A stretch of 64,000 bases of DNA from NCBI RefSeq assembly GCF_030297555.1, contig NZ_AP028136.1, positions 868,001 to 932,000 on the forward strand, read 5' to 3'. A model generated the notes under the pieces. That model worked only from the letters and a program-made list of their open reading frames with translations. It was not told where the DNA came from and did not search any database. Numbering within the stretch: the first letter of the stretch is position 1; the number at the start of each line of letters is the position of its first letter. Positions 31,150 through 39,740 of this stretch are shown here, piece by piece. The position numbers were made by a program, and so were the translations under genes. Source of the stretch: Polynucleobacter sp. HIN5. Its GTDB lineage: Bacteria > Pseudomonadota > Gammaproteobacteria > Burkholderiales > Burkholderiaceae.

Positions 31150-31499
31150 TGACCAGCAGCGCGATTCTTCAAGCCAAACTTTGGTACTACCAACGCATCA
31201 GCGCAATGGTGCTTACACTGTGTGTCGCAATCCATCTCGTGATCATCTATTACGCCATTCAGGATGGCCTAAGTGCTGCAGAGATCTTGGCGCGTACGCG
31301 AGGTAATCTTGCCTTTGCTCTTTTCTATGAGATCTTTGTTTTGACCTGCTTTGTTCATGCCCCCATTGGCTTAGCGAATATTCTGCGCGAGAACATCCGA
31401 AGCGCGTTTCTGATTCGAGCGCTTCCCCTCTTACTTGCAGCATTCATCCTAATCTTAGGAACAGCCGCAGTCATCGGCGTGGTGTGGGGTGCGCCATGA
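31149..31499 (+). CDS. Membrane anchor subunit, SdhC/SdhD-like
   Basis: The 116-residue protein has three hydrophobic helices (about residues 20-40, 55-75, 85-110). Candidate haem-ligand His residues lie in AIHLVIIYY and CFVHAPIGLANILRE. The ATG overlaps the stop of the iron-sulfur gene (TAATG). The position between FeS and second anchor genes supports a cytochrome-b-type quinone-binding anchor. The sequence alone is weakly conserved. Confidence 0.75.
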   Translation: MTSSAILQAKLWYYQRISAMVLTLCVAIHLVIIYYAIQDGLSAAEILARTRGNLAFALFYEIFVLTCFVHAPIGLANILRENIRSAFLIRALPLLLAAFILILGTAAVIGVVWGAP

Positions 31500-31858
31500 G
31501 CCAGGTAGGGCGTCGACTCGACTTTCGAACGAAGGCGCATTGGTCTTACTTTGCTTACTACTTGCATCGTGTCTCCGGACTCTTGCTAGCGTGCTTTTTG
31601 CCACTGCATTTTTTCCTCCTCTCGCGCTCTTTATATGGTGAAGCGGAGCTCGGGCGTTATCTGCAATTTACTGATCACCCCATGGTTAAGTTTGGTGAGT
31701 GGGGATTGGTTACCTTGTTAGCACTTCATCTGATTGGTGGGACCCGTTTATTGGTGATCGAATTTGGGATCTGGAAGGGCCTACGCAAAGCCTGGGTTCA
31801 GGTGACCTTGATTGGTTCCTTAATTTGCGGAGCTTTATTTTTAATTCTTTCTCGCTAA
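31496..31858 (+). CDS. Membrane anchor subunit, SdhC-like cytochrome b
   Basis: The 120-residue protein has the SdhC-type segment YYLHRVSGLLLACFLPLHFF, with His residues suited to haem b and the His-Arg-x-Ser-Gly quinone-site pattern. HLIGGTRLLVIE lies in a later helix. Three membrane helices are visible. The start ATGA overlaps the stop of the preceding anchor gene. With it this would form the two-protein membrane domain of a quinone-linked complex II. Confidence 0.82.
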   Translation: MSQVGRRLDFRTKAHWSYFAYYLHRVSGLLLACFLPLHFFLLSRSLYGEAELGRYLQFTDHPMVKFGEWGLVTLLALHLIGGTRLLVIEFGIWKGLRKAWVQVTLIGSLICGALFLILSR

Positions 31859-31870
31859 GGCGAATCATTT

Positions 31871-32746
31871 ATGGAACTGAATCTGCAATACGTTGAAGAT
31901 GCATGCAAAGAGCTTTACATCCGGGCCCTGAAATTATTACCTGATGATATTAAAGAGGGGATTAACGATCTCAAACGCAAAGAGCGCGATGCTCGCGCGC
32001 AAGTCGTATTGGGGACAATGGTGACGAATATTGCCGTGGCAGAACGTGAAGATAACCTGCTTTGTCAGGATACGGGATTACCAATTTATAACGTTTGGAT
32101 TGGTCGAGATGTTCAATTGGATGGAGTCCAGCTGAAGCAGGCGATTCGAAAGGGCTGTGAGCGAGCCACAACCGAATACCCCTTACGCTCATCCGTTGTG
32201 CACCCCATCACCCGAAAAAATAATCACACCTCAACTGGTATTGACATGCCAGCGATTCATATTGATTTTATGGACAAGCCTGGCGTGATTGAGATTGAAA
32301 TGATCCCCAAAGGCAGTGGCTCGGAGAATAATTCGTTTCTGAAGATGGCCATTCCAGCGGAAGGAATCTTAGGGGTTAAAGCATTTGTGATTGAGAGCGT
32401 TGTCAATGCTGGCGGCAAAACCTGCCCCCCGACCATCGTTGGAGTAGGTATCGGTGGTACGTCTGACCAATGCGTCGCACTTGCTAAGCGCGCTGCCACC
32501 CGCCCGCTTGGTAGTATCTGCAGCGATGCTGAAGGCGCCAAGTTGGAGAAGGAACTAAGCGCCGCAGTCAATCAACTCGGAATTGGTCCCCAGGGGTTGG
32601 GGGGTGATGGCACGGCGTTTGCAGTGCATGTGGAATTGGCTGCCACGCATATCACCATGAACCCCGTTGCAGTCAATATGCAATGCCATTCGGCGCGACG
32701 TGCGCGGGCATCGATTGGATCACACGGTATTGAATACGGCTTTTAA
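31871..32746 (+). CDS. Class I fumarase / L-tartrate dehydratase, alpha subunit
   Basis: The 291-residue protein is the N-terminal half of a two-subunit class I [4Fe-4S] hydro-lyase. Cluster Cys residues are in LLCQDTGLP, GKTCPPTIV and MQCHSARR. GGDGTAFAVHVELAATH is the usual C-terminal block. Fumarate/malate is the likely substrate pair given the neighbouring complex-II genes. Tartrate and mesaconate are alternatives for this family. It lies 12 nt after the anchor gene. Confidence 0.85.
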   Translation: MELNLQYVEDACKELYIRALKLLPDDIKEGINDLKRKERDARAQVVLGTMVTNIAVAEREDNLLCQDTGLPIYNVWIGRDVQLDGVQLKQAIRKGCERATTEYPLRSSVVHPITRKNNHTSTGIDMPAIHIDFMDKPGVIEIEMIPKGSGSENNSFLKMAIPAEGILGVKAFVIESVVNAGGKTCPPTIVGVGIGGTSDQCVALAKRAATRPLGSICSDAEGAKLEKELSAAVNQLGIGPQGLGGDGTAFAVHVELAATHITMNPVAVNMQCHSARRARASIGSHGIEYGF

Positions 32747-32754
32747 GGACGATC

Positions 32755-33363
32755 ATGGCGCACTACAACCTAGCAACACCAGTCAGTGAAAGCGATATCC
32801 GCAAGTTGAGAATTAATGACACCGTCACCTTACAACAGACCTTATTTGGTATCCGCGATGCAACCCAAATTCATTTATTTGATCGGGGACGAAAAACCAA
32901 ATTTGATCTTCAAGGGCATGCGGTGATTCATACGGCACCTAATGTTCGTAAAGTGCCTGTTAGTACTCAGTTCCCAGCAGGTTATCAACCGATTTGCATT
33001 GGTACGACCACATCGGATCGGATGGAGCGGTTTACTGAACCTCTTATGCGGGAGTATGGTGTTCGGATGATTGTTGGCAAAGGTGGCTTACGGGAATCGT
33101 CCGCTAAGGCATTTGAGCAGTTTGGTGGAGTCTATCTTGCCATTATTGGCGGCACTGCGGCTCTTGAGACTACCTGGATTGACCAGATTGAGGATGTGGA
33201 TCTCGATGATCTAAACCCTGAATCGCTCTGGAAGTTCAAGATTAATCAATTTGGTCCTCTGTTGGTGGCGATGGACAGCCACGGGGGCAGCATCTATCAA
33301 GAAGTGAAATCGGATGTTGCAAGCAACAAAGAGGCGGTACTTAAAAGCTTAGGCATTGTCTAA
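32755..33363 (+). CDS. Class I fumarase / L-tartrate dehydratase, beta subunit
   Basis: The 202-residue protein is the C-terminal half of the class I enzyme. It has the TTTSDRME and GKGGLRESSAKAFEQFGGVYLA segments and a closing FGPLLVAMDSHG block. It starts 8 nt after the alpha subunit, with which it would form the active enzyme. Ends 17 nt before the flavoprotein gene. Confidence 0.88.
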   Translation: MAHYNLATPVSESDIRKLRINDTVTLQQTLFGIRDATQIHLFDRGRKTKFDLQGHAVIHTAPNVRKVPVSTQFPAGYQPICIGTTTSDRMERFTEPLMREYGVRMIVGKGGLRESSAKAFEQFGGVYLAIIGGTAALETTWIDQIEDVDLDDLNPESLWKFKINQFGPLLVAMDSHGGSIYQEVKSDVASNKEAVLKSLGIV

Positions 33364-33380
33364 AGAAAGAGAAGGTCGGT

Positions 33381-35102
33381 ATGCCATCGATTGAAACCAT
33401 TCAAACCGATATCTTGGTTCTCGGTTCCGGCGGGGCGGGTCTCTTTGCGGCACTGCATGCACACCAAGCCAATCCCAACCTGCATATTACGATTGCAGTA
33501 AAGGGTCTTTTGGGTAAATGCGGTTGCACCCGCATGGTTCAAGGCGGCTATAACGTTGCGCTGGCTGAAGGCGATTCGGTTGAGCGCCACTTTATGGATA
33601 CCATTGAAGGCGGCAAGTGGCTATCTGACCAAGAGCTGGCTTGGACCTTGGTGACGAAATCGGTTGAACGAATTCATGAGCTCGAGAATGAGTTGGGTTG
33701 CTTCTTTGATCGCAACCCTGATGGCACGATTCATCAAAAAGCATTTGCTGGGCAAACCTTCGATCGCACGGTTCATAAGGGCGATCTCACCGGTATCGAA
33801 ATCATTAATCGCTTAGCCGAGCAAGTTTGGGCTCGTGGAATTCATCGTTTAGAGGAACATCGTGCGATCGAATTAATTAAAAGCACCGACGGCAAAGCAA
33901 TCGCGGGTGTATTGATGCTCAATATGCGCACTGGTCAATTTGTGATGGTGCGTGCTAAGGCAGTCTTATTAGGAACGGGTGGCGGCCCCACAATGTACAA
34001 ATACCATACACCATCGGGTGATAAAAGCTGCGATGGATTGGCCATGGCCCTTCGAGCAGGATTGACCTTGCGTGATATGGAGATGGTGCAGTTTCATCCG
34101 ACCGGAATGCTTGCCGGCCCCGATACCCGCATGACCGGAACGGTTCTGGAGGAGGGTTTACGGGGAGCAGGGGGTTACCTACTGAACGGTAATAAAGAGC
34201 GCTTCATGGGTAACTACGATCCGCGCAACGAGCGTGCTACGCGTGATATTGTCTCGCGCTCAATTTACTCCGAGATGCGTGCTGGTCGAGTCAGTCCAAA
34301 TGGTGGGGTTTATATTCAGATGCATCATCTGGGACCCGAGAATGTACGTAAATTATTTAAAGGAATGGTTGAACGGTGTGCCGACTCGGGCTTTGATTTA
34401 GCGGGCGGACTGGTTGAAGTGGTTCCCACCGCTCACTACATGATGGGTGGCGTAGTATTTCATGCCGATACCAGTACCGATTTACCCGGCTTATTTGCTG
34501 CTGGTGAGGATACCGGTGGTGTACATGGTGCCAATCGATTGGGCGGTAATGGGGTTGCAAACTCCACGGTGTTTGGCGGGATTGCCGGAGACACGATGGC
34601 GCACTATGTATCCAATCGAGAATTCTTAGAGCCCAATCAAGAATCGATTGAGCAAAGTATTGCGATGCATCGCAAACCGCTCACGCAAGCCCAAGGCGAT
34701 ATTGAGTTCATTCGTGACGAGTTAGCCGATTGCATGTGGGATCAAGTAGGCATCTTACGTAATCAAAATGATTTGGTGGCAGCACGTGAGCGCTTGGATC
34801 GACTTGATGCGATGTTGCAAACCATGGGGGTGGGTGATACCAACCCAGCATTCAATCTGACCTGGCAGGATTGGATGAATCTACGTAACTTATTGCTGGT
34901 TAGTAAAACAGTGGTGGAGGCTGCCTTGGTTCGTGAGAACTCTCGAGGAGCCCACTACCGAGAGGATTATCCCGAGGAGGGTGATCTGGAGACTTCCTAC
35001 TACACCGCTGTGCAAATGGATGGGGATCAATTAAGAATTGATAAAAAACCCGTGATATTCAGTATGGTCAAACCAGGTGAAACGATTTTGGTCGAGGCAT
35101 AA
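33381..35102 (+). CDS. Succinate dehydrogenase/fumarate reductase flavoprotein subunit with Cys at the FAD-attachment position
   Basis: The 573-residue SdhA/FrdA homologue has the FAD fold GSGGAGLFAAL. The active-site elements are all present: FHPTGMLAG, the Arg in EEGLRGAGGYLL, the His in VPTAHYMMGG and the Arg in GANRLGGNG. In SdhA/FrdA the FAD is bound covalently to a His followed by Thr just before the AQGG motif. Here the aligned residue is Cys49 (GKCGCTRMVQGGYN), so histidyl attachment is impossible. Flavin may be noncovalent, which in model enzymes favours fumarate reduction over succinate oxidation, or joined through Cys (speculative). As the last gene of the operon it is separated from its FeS subunit by the fumarase genes, an uncommon order. 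Confidence 0.92.
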   Translation: MPSIETIQTDILVLGSGGAGLFAALHAHQANPNLHITIAVKGLLGKCGCTRMVQGGYNVALAEGDSVERHFMDTIEGGKWLSDQELAWTLVTKSVERIHELENELGCFFDRNPDGTIHQKAFAGQTFDRTVHKGDLTGIEIINRLAEQVWARGIHRLEEHRAIELIKSTDGKAIAGVLMLNMRTGQFVMVRAKAVLLGTGGGPTMYKYHTPSGDKSCDGLAMALRAGLTLRDMEMVQFHPTGMLAGPDTRMTGTVLEEGLRGAGGYLLNGNKERFMGNYDPRNERATRDIVSRSIYSEMRAGRVSPNGGVYIQMHHLGPENVRKLFKGMVERCADSGFDLAGGLVEVVPTAHYMMGGVVFHADTSTDLPGLFAAGEDTGGVHGANRLGGNGVANSTVFGGIAGDTMAHYVSNREFLEPNQESIEQSIAMHRKPLTQAQGDIEFIRDELADCMWDQVGILRNQNDLVAARERLDRLDAMLQTMGVGDTNPAFNLTWQDWMNLRNLLLVSKTVVEAALVRENSRGAHYREDYPEEGDLETSYYTAVQMDGDQLRIDKKPVIFSMVKPGETILVEA

Positions 35103-35126
35103 AAAAGCCCAGATCAACTGGGCTTA
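35101..35126 (-). terminator. Bidirectional terminator between flavoprotein and solute-binding protein genes
   Basis: An AAGCCCAG-ATCAA-CTGGGCTT hairpin is flanked by A-rich sequence, giving a T-run for leftward transcripts. It lies between convergent stops. Confidence 0.85.
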
Positions 35127-35148
35127 AGAGATATGAAGGGTTTTATTG

Positions 35149-36129
35149 TTATTGACTTAAATTGCGAGCCTTCACAATCTTTTCCCAGTTTGCACCTTCT
35201 TTTTTAATCTGAGCTGCGAATTCTTGTGGTGTATTAAGAACCGGGGTTAAGCCAGCACCTTCAACGCGTGCCTTGAACTCAGGGTTCTTAAAGGCTTCTA
35301 GAGTTGAGCGATAAATTTTGTCGACAATCGCGTTGGGTGTGCCAGAAGGGACCACCAAACCAAACCAACCCGTGTTTTCAAAACCAGGAATTGTCTCTGC
35401 AATGGTAGGTACGTCTGGTAATTGTGGAACGCGTTTCGCACTGGTAACGCCCAGAGGACGAATCTGCCCCGATTTTGCAAAGCCAGTCGCAGCAGTTAAG
35501 TTACCCACCATAAAATCAATTTGACCAGCAACCAAGTCGTTTAATGCTGCAGATTCACCCTTGTAAGGAACGTGGGTGGCATTGATGCCAGCAGCATAGG
35601 TAAAGTTTTCACCCGCCATATGCACTTGGCTACCAATACCTGCAGAACCAAAGTTGAGGTTCTTGGTTTTGGCCAATGCAATTAATTCCTTAACGTTCTT
35701 CGCAGGCACCTTTGGGTTCACCGATAGAAGCATTGGGCCGCTTGCGACATTGGTTACAACCTTGAAATCCTTGTCGTAATCGATTGGCAACTTCTTATAA
35801 AGGTAGGGATTTACGGTCAACATACTGCCTGAAGCCAGCATGATGGTGTATCCATCGGCAGGGGACTTAGCTACTAAATCCGCAGCGATATTGCCTCCCG
35901 CACCGCCTTTGTTCTCCACAATCACGTTTTGTTTCCACTCGGTGCTTAATTGCTGGGCCAACAAACGACCCAAAATATCGGTGGTACCACCAGCAGCAAA
36001 GGGAATCACAAGCTTTACAGGCTTATCAGGCCAGCTTTGAGCTTGAAGCGAGGGGCTTGTGAAGGCGATCGAACTGGCCGCCACAAGACCCAAGGCAAAC
36101 TTCATTCGACTAAGCACGGTTTTATACAT
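35149..36129 (-). CDS. Bug-family (TctC-like) solute-binding protein; candidate sulfolactate binder SlcH
   Basis: The 326-residue protein has a signal peptide (GLVAASSIAFTSPSLQAQ) and the mature start SWPDKPVKLVIPFAAGGTTD. NKGGAGGNIAADLVAK and PYKGESAALNDL are family marks. AAGGAG precedes the ATG. In published sulfolactate clusters of Chromohalobacter a TTT transporter (SlcHFG) is encoded next to slcC-comC-suyAB. Here only the binding protein is present, divergent from slcC by 90 nt. Its link to sulfolactate is by position only; TctA/TctB partners are not in the window. Confidence 0.85.
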   Translation of the reverse strand: MYKTVLSRMKFALGLVAASSIAFTSPSLQAQSWPDKPVKLVIPFAAGGTTDILGRLLAQQLSTEWKQNVIVENKGGAGGNIAADLVAKSPADGYTIMLASGSMLTVNPYLYKKLPIDYDKDFKVVTNVASGPMLLSVNPKVPAKNVKELIALAKTKNLNFGSAGIGSQVHMAGENFTYAAGINATHVPYKGESAALNDLVAGQIDFMVGNLTAATGFAKSGQIRPLGVTSAKRVPQLPDVPTIAETIPGFENTGWFGLVVPSGTPNAIVDKIYRSTLEAFKNPEFKARVEGAGLTPVLNTPQEFAAQIKKEGANWEKIVKARNLSQ

Positions 36130-36187
36130 ATTGATCTCCTTGGTTATCTATCTTTTGATCCATTTAATCACATATTTGAACAACCGC

Positions 36188-36199
36188 CTCTTGCAAGAG
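36188..36199. promoter_or_regulatory. Perfect 12-bp palindrome CTCTTGCAAGAG in the slcC divergent region
   Basis: Lies 20 nt before the slcC start and 58 nt from the solute-binding protein start. Suitable for a dimeric regulator such as the GntR protein encoded at the end of the operon, but with no sequence match to the dyad before that gene. Confidence 0.35.
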
Positions 36200-36219
36200 A
36201 TCTAAGTCATCTATATGAT

Positions 36220-37161
36220 ATGGATATGTCGAATATTTTCATCTCGGAGTTTATTACCAGTCAAGCCCTAGAAACCCTTAAGGCTCAGCATACGGTTATT
36301 TATCAGCCGGATGCCTACCCAGACCCAACACAAATGGCTGATTCCTTGGCCAGCGCCGATGCCTGGATTGTGCGAAATCTAACCAAAGTTTCTAAGGAAT
36401 TGGTTGATGGGGCCAAGCAGTTGAAGGTGGTTGGTCGCTTGGGCGTTGGTCTTGAGAATATTGATTTGATTGCCTGTGCAGAGCGAGGCATTCGGGTGAT
36501 CCCGGCCACCGGTGCGAATGCTGAGTCGGTAGCCGAGTATGTGCTTGGTACTGCGATGGCACTCATGCGCTCGTATCGCGAGGCCACGTTAGAAACTCTC
36601 GCAGGAAAATGGCCCAGACCGACTTACTCCAAATGCCACGAAATAGCTGGTAAAGCAATTGGCATCGTCGGATTTGGGAGTATTGGTCGTGTCGTTGCTG
36701 AAAAAGCACTCGCGCTGGGAATGCGCTGCATTGCCTACGATCCCGTCATTAAAGAATCCTCTATTGCCATAAAGGGTGGGGATGTTGTAATGCGCTCGCT
36801 ATCGGAAGTGCTTGCAAACAGCCAAATTGTTAGCCTGCATCTGCCATTACTCCCTGAGACTAAGCGTCTATTCAATCAGAATTTGCTCAACCAGATTCAA
36901 GAAGGTGCTTATCTAATTAATACAGCTCGTGGCGGCATTGTGGATGAGCTAGCGCTCGCACAGTCTTTGAAATCAGGCAAGCTTGGTGGTGCTGCGCTGG
37001 ACGTATTTGCGCTTGAGCCCGCAAAGGATCTGAGTCATTTTATGGGTGTGCCGAATTTAATTCTGACGCCACATGTAGCGGGCGTCACTGAAGAGAGTAA
37101 TGATCGGGTGAGTACCATGATTGCCCAAGAAGTGAATCTATTTTTGGAGAAGAATACGTGA
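36220..37161 (+). CDS. slcC: D-isomer-specific 2-hydroxyacid dehydrogenase, candidate (S)-sulfolactate dehydrogenase
   Basis: The 313-residue NAD-dependent enzyme has GIVGFGSIGRVVAEKAL (Rossmann motif) and the catalytic Arg in NTARGGIVDE. The Glu lies in ALDVFALEP and the His in LTPHVAGVT. The frame is open far upstream, but ATG 36220 or 36226 gives the normal N-terminus; the upstream part overlaps the divergent gene. Placement before comC-suyA-suyB matches the described order for SlcC, which oxidises (S)-sulfolactate to sulfopyruvate. Without that context it would be annotated only as a phosphoglycerate-dehydrogenase-like enzyme. Confidence 0.78.
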   Translation: MDMSNIFISEFITSQALETLKAQHTVIYQPDAYPDPTQMADSLASADAWIVRNLTKVSKELVDGAKQLKVVGRLGVGLENIDLIACAERGIRVIPATGANAESVAEYVLGTAMALMRSYREATLETLAGKWPRPTYSKCHEIAGKAIGIVGFGSIGRVVAEKALALGMRCIAYDPVIKESSIAIKGGDVVMRSLSEVLANSQIVSLHLPLLPETKRLFNQNLLNQIQEGAYLINTARGGIVDELALAQSLKSGKLGGAALDVFALEPAKDLSHFMGVPNLILTPHVAGVTEESNDRVSTMIAQEVNLFLEKNT

Positions 37162-38168
37162 GTCATTCATTTCAGGAGCTAGTACAACTTGCTTATCAGG
37201 GCTTATGTGCCGCTGGAGTTAAACATGAGGCAGCAGCAGATACCGCCTTATTTTTAGCCTTAGCAGAGATTGATGGATTAGCCTCTCATGGCCTAGCACG
37301 GGTTGCACAGTATTCGGGGCATGCTAAACATCAGCGAATTAATACTCAAGCAGTCATTAAGACGCATCCCTATAAATCTGCGGCAGCATTGGTTGACGGT
37401 CAAGATGGTCTTGCATTTCCTGCGCTGAAGTACGCAACAGATCTTTCAGTCAATCTTGCACATCGCCATGGCGTTGGCTTGGTGGCAATTAAGAACACCC
37501 ATCATTTTGGTGTCGCGGGTCACTATACAGAAGCCGCAGCTAGAGCTGGATACATCTCGATTTTGCTCGGTAACACCCCTGCGGCAATGCCGATGGCTGG
37601 CGGCACCAAAGCGGTCTTCGGAACCAATCCACTGGCTGCTGCCTTTCCAGTTCAGGGCAAGGATCCTTTGGTCATTGATATGTCACTCTCTGCAGTGGCG
37701 CGAGGCAAATTATTAGTGGCATCCAAAAAAGGGGAGTCAATTCCATTGGGTTGGGCTCTAACTGCTGACGGCCAGCCCACCACCGATCCGAATGAAGGTC
37801 TTAAGGGTTTAATGGTTCCGCTCGGTGGTGATAAAGGTGCGTTATTGGCACTCATCATCGAACTACTTGCAGTTGGTTTGTCGGGAAGTCAGTACTCCTA
37901 TGAAGCTGATAGCTTCTTTTCAATGAAGGGTAATAAGCCACGATTAGGCCAACTCATCATTACGATTGACCCTGGTTTGCCTGGAAAAGGTATTTACCGA
38001 AACCGAATGCTCGATTTAATTAATACATTTGCAAGCGATGCCGGAGTGCGCCTGCCTGGACAGCGTCGCTTTACAGTTCGCCAGAAAGCAATGAACTCAG
38101 GGGTCGTAGTCAATGAAGCGGTATTGCAAGAAATTCAGAATGGTATTCAAAGCGGTTGGAATAATTAA
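37158..38168 (+). CDS. comC: Malate/L-lactate dehydrogenase family protein, candidate (R)-sulfolactate dehydrogenase
   Basis: The 336-residue LDH2/MDH2-type oxidoreductase (not Rossmann) has the family block KNTHHFGVAGHYTEAA, GTNPLAAAFP and GGDKGALLALIIELL. Its GTGA start overlaps the slcC stop, so the two are translationally coupled. In characterised clusters ComC reduces sulfopyruvate to (R)-sulfolactate with NADPH. SlcC and ComC together racemise the substrate for SuyAB. The family assignment is firm; the substrate comes from gene order. Confidence 0.78.
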   Translation: MSHSFQELVQLAYQGLCAAGVKHEAAADTALFLALAEIDGLASHGLARVAQYSGHAKHQRINTQAVIKTHPYKSAAALVDGQDGLAFPALKYATDLSVNLAHRHGVGLVAIKNTHHFGVAGHYTEAAARAGYISILLGNTPAAMPMAGGTKAVFGTNPLAAAFPVQGKDPLVIDMSLSAVARGKLLVASKKGESIPLGWALTADGQPTTDPNEGLKGLMVPLGGDKGALLALIIELLAVGLSGSQYSYEADSFFSMKGNKPRLGQLIITIDPGLPGKGIYRNRMLDLINTFASDAGVRLPGQRRFTVRQKAMNSGVVVNEAVLQEIQNGIQSGWNN

Positions 38169-38195
38169 TAAATCAATCTTTAAAGGAGAGAAAGC

Positions 38196-38477
38196 ATGAT
38201 TCACTTTGTCGTACATGAACCCGGAGATGTGGTGGGTGTCGTAGTCGTGGAGGGCGTGAAAGCCGGTAATGACCTAACAGGTTGGGTGATGGATGGTGAT
38301 ACCACGCTCAATATTAAATCCGAGAGCGATATTCCAATTGGTCACAAGATCTCATTAAAAGATTTGAAGGTCGGTGATACCGTGATTAAGTACGGAATTG
38401 ACATTGGCAAAGTAGTTGCCCCCATTAAAAAGGGCGAACATTTGCACGTTCAAAACGTCAAGACAAAGCGTTGGTAA
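38196..38477 (+). CDS. suyA: (R)-sulfolactate sulfo-lyase small subunit
   Basis: The 93-residue SAF-domain protein is the UxaA-N/SuyA type. It has VKAGNDLTGWVMDGD, the YGIDIGKVVAPIKKG segment and the closing HLHVQNVKTKRW that I recall from SuyA proteins. A strong AAAGGAG ribosome-binding site is present. It pairs with SuyB, encoded 46 nt downstream. The enzyme splits (R)-3-sulfolactate into pyruvate and sulfite. Altronate/galactarate dehydratases share the fold, but their two domains are usually fused. Confidence 0.85.
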   Translation: MIHFVVHEPGDVVGVVVVEGVKAGNDLTGWVMDGDTTLNIKSESDIPIGHKISLKDLKVGDTVIKYGIDIGKVVAPIKKGEHLHVQNVKTKRW

Positions 38478-38523
38478 TCGATTGGCCAACTGATTAACTA
38501 ATTTTTGATTGAGAGAAGAACAA

Positions 38524-39696
38524 ATGATTGATTTGAAAAAAGCGACCTTTATGGGATATCGTCGTGAAAATGGACGCATGGGTATTCGTAATCACGTAAT
38601 TATTTTGCCCCTTGATGATTTGTCGAATGCGGCCTGCGAGGCGGTAGCAAACAATATCAAAGGCACCATGGCAATCCCACATCCTTACGGGCGTTTGCAG
38701 TTTGGTGCTGATCTGGAACTCCATTTCCGCACTCTGATCGGTACTGGCTGCAATCCTAATGTAGCTGCAGTTGTAGTGATTGGAATTGAGCCCCAGTGGA
38801 CCAATACTGTGGTTGAGGGGATCAAGAAATCAGGTAAGCCTGTTGAAGGATTCTGGATTGAAGGCAATGGTGATACAGCGACCATTGCTGCTGCAAGCAA
38901 AGCTGCCTACAAGATGATGAAGCACGCATCGAAGTTACAGCGTGTCTCTGCACCCTTGTCTGAGCTCTGGGTCTCTACCAAATGCGGTGAATCCGACACC
39001 ACCTCAGGTTGCGGTGCCAATCCGACCGTTGGCAATGCCTTCGACAAGCTCTATGACATTGGCTCTACTTTGGTGTTTGGTGAAACCACTGAATTAACCG
39101 GCGGTGAGCATCTAGTAGAAGCGCGTTGCCGTACCCCTGAAATCAAAGCGAAGTTCAAACAAGTCTTTGATCGTTACCAAGATGTGATTGAGCGTCACAA
39201 AACCAGTGATCTTTCTGACTCACAACCAACCAAAGGAAATATTGCCGGTGGCCTAACAACTATTGAAGAAAAAGCACTAGGTAATATTCAAAAGATTGGT
39301 AAAAAGTGCATGATTGATGGCGTATTGGATAAAGCCGAAACCCCAACTGGTAAAGGTTTGTACTTTATGGATTCCTCATCAGCAGCTGCTGAGATGGTGA
39401 CCTTATGTGCGGCCGCCGGGTATGCAGCCCATTTTTTCCCAACCGGACAGGGCAATGTGATTGGTAACCCCATTCTTCCAGTGATTAAGCTATGCGCGAA
39501 TCCAAAAACAGTGCGTACGATGTCTGAGCACATTGATGTCGATGTTTCTGGAATCTTGCGCCGCGAGGAAAACATGGATACCGCCGGAGAGAAATTATTA
39601 GATTGCCTCTTGCGAACTGCGAATGGCGAGCTAACCGCTGCTGAGATTTTGGGTCATCGCGAGTTTGTTCTCACTCGCTTATACGAATCGGCCTAA
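38524..39696 (+). CDS. suyB: (R)-sulfolactate sulfo-lyase large subunit
   Basis: The 390-residue UxaA-C-type protein opens [19 protein letters not shown]. It carries [32 protein letters not shown] and [20 protein letters not shown], strings I associate specifically with SuyB. Cys residues in KCGESD and SGCGANPT could bind the metal centre. ATG 38524 is preferred to the TTG at 38509. With SuyA it releases sulfite from (R)-sulfolactate. The size fits described SuyB proteins (about 390). Confidence 0.88.
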   Translation: MIDLKKATFMGYRRENGRMGIRNHVIILPLDDLSNAACEAVANNIKGTMAIPHPYGRLQFGADLELHFRTLIGTGCNPNVAAVVVIGIEPQWTNTVVEGIKKSGKPVEGFWIEGNGDTATIAAASKAAYKMMKHASKLQRVSAPLSELWVSTKCGESDTTSGCGANPTVGNAFDKLYDIGSTLVFGETTELTGGEHLVEARCRTPEIKAKFKQVFDRYQDVIERHKTSDLSDSQPTKGNIAGGLTTIEEKALGNIQKIGKKCMIDGVLDKAETPTGKGLYFMDSSSAAAEMVTLCAAAGYAAHFFPTGQGNVIGNPILPVIKLCANPKTVRTMSEHIDVDVSGILRREENMDTAGEKLLDCLLRTANGELTAAEILGHREFVLTRLYESA

Positions 39697-39706
39697 TTTG
39701 TCTCAT

Positions 39707-39732
39707 GGGCCATTCAGACGTCTGACTGGCCC
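39707..39732. promoter_or_regulatory. 26-bp near-perfect palindrome between suyB and the GntR gene
   Basis: GGGCCA at 39707-39712 mirrors TGGCCC at 39727-39732, and the centre TCAGACGTCTGA is a perfect 12-bp dyad; only T39713/C39726 mismatches. It lies 8 nt before the regulator ATG. There is no T-run, so it is not a typical terminator. A candidate operator for the GntR protein. Confidence 0.6.
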
Positions 39733-39740
39733 GGATTGGT

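Noticed and set aside
35950..36219. N-terminal extension of slcC
   Set aside because: It overlaps the divergent binding-protein gene and its ribosome-binding site. The extra 90 residues do not resemble the dehydrogenase family.
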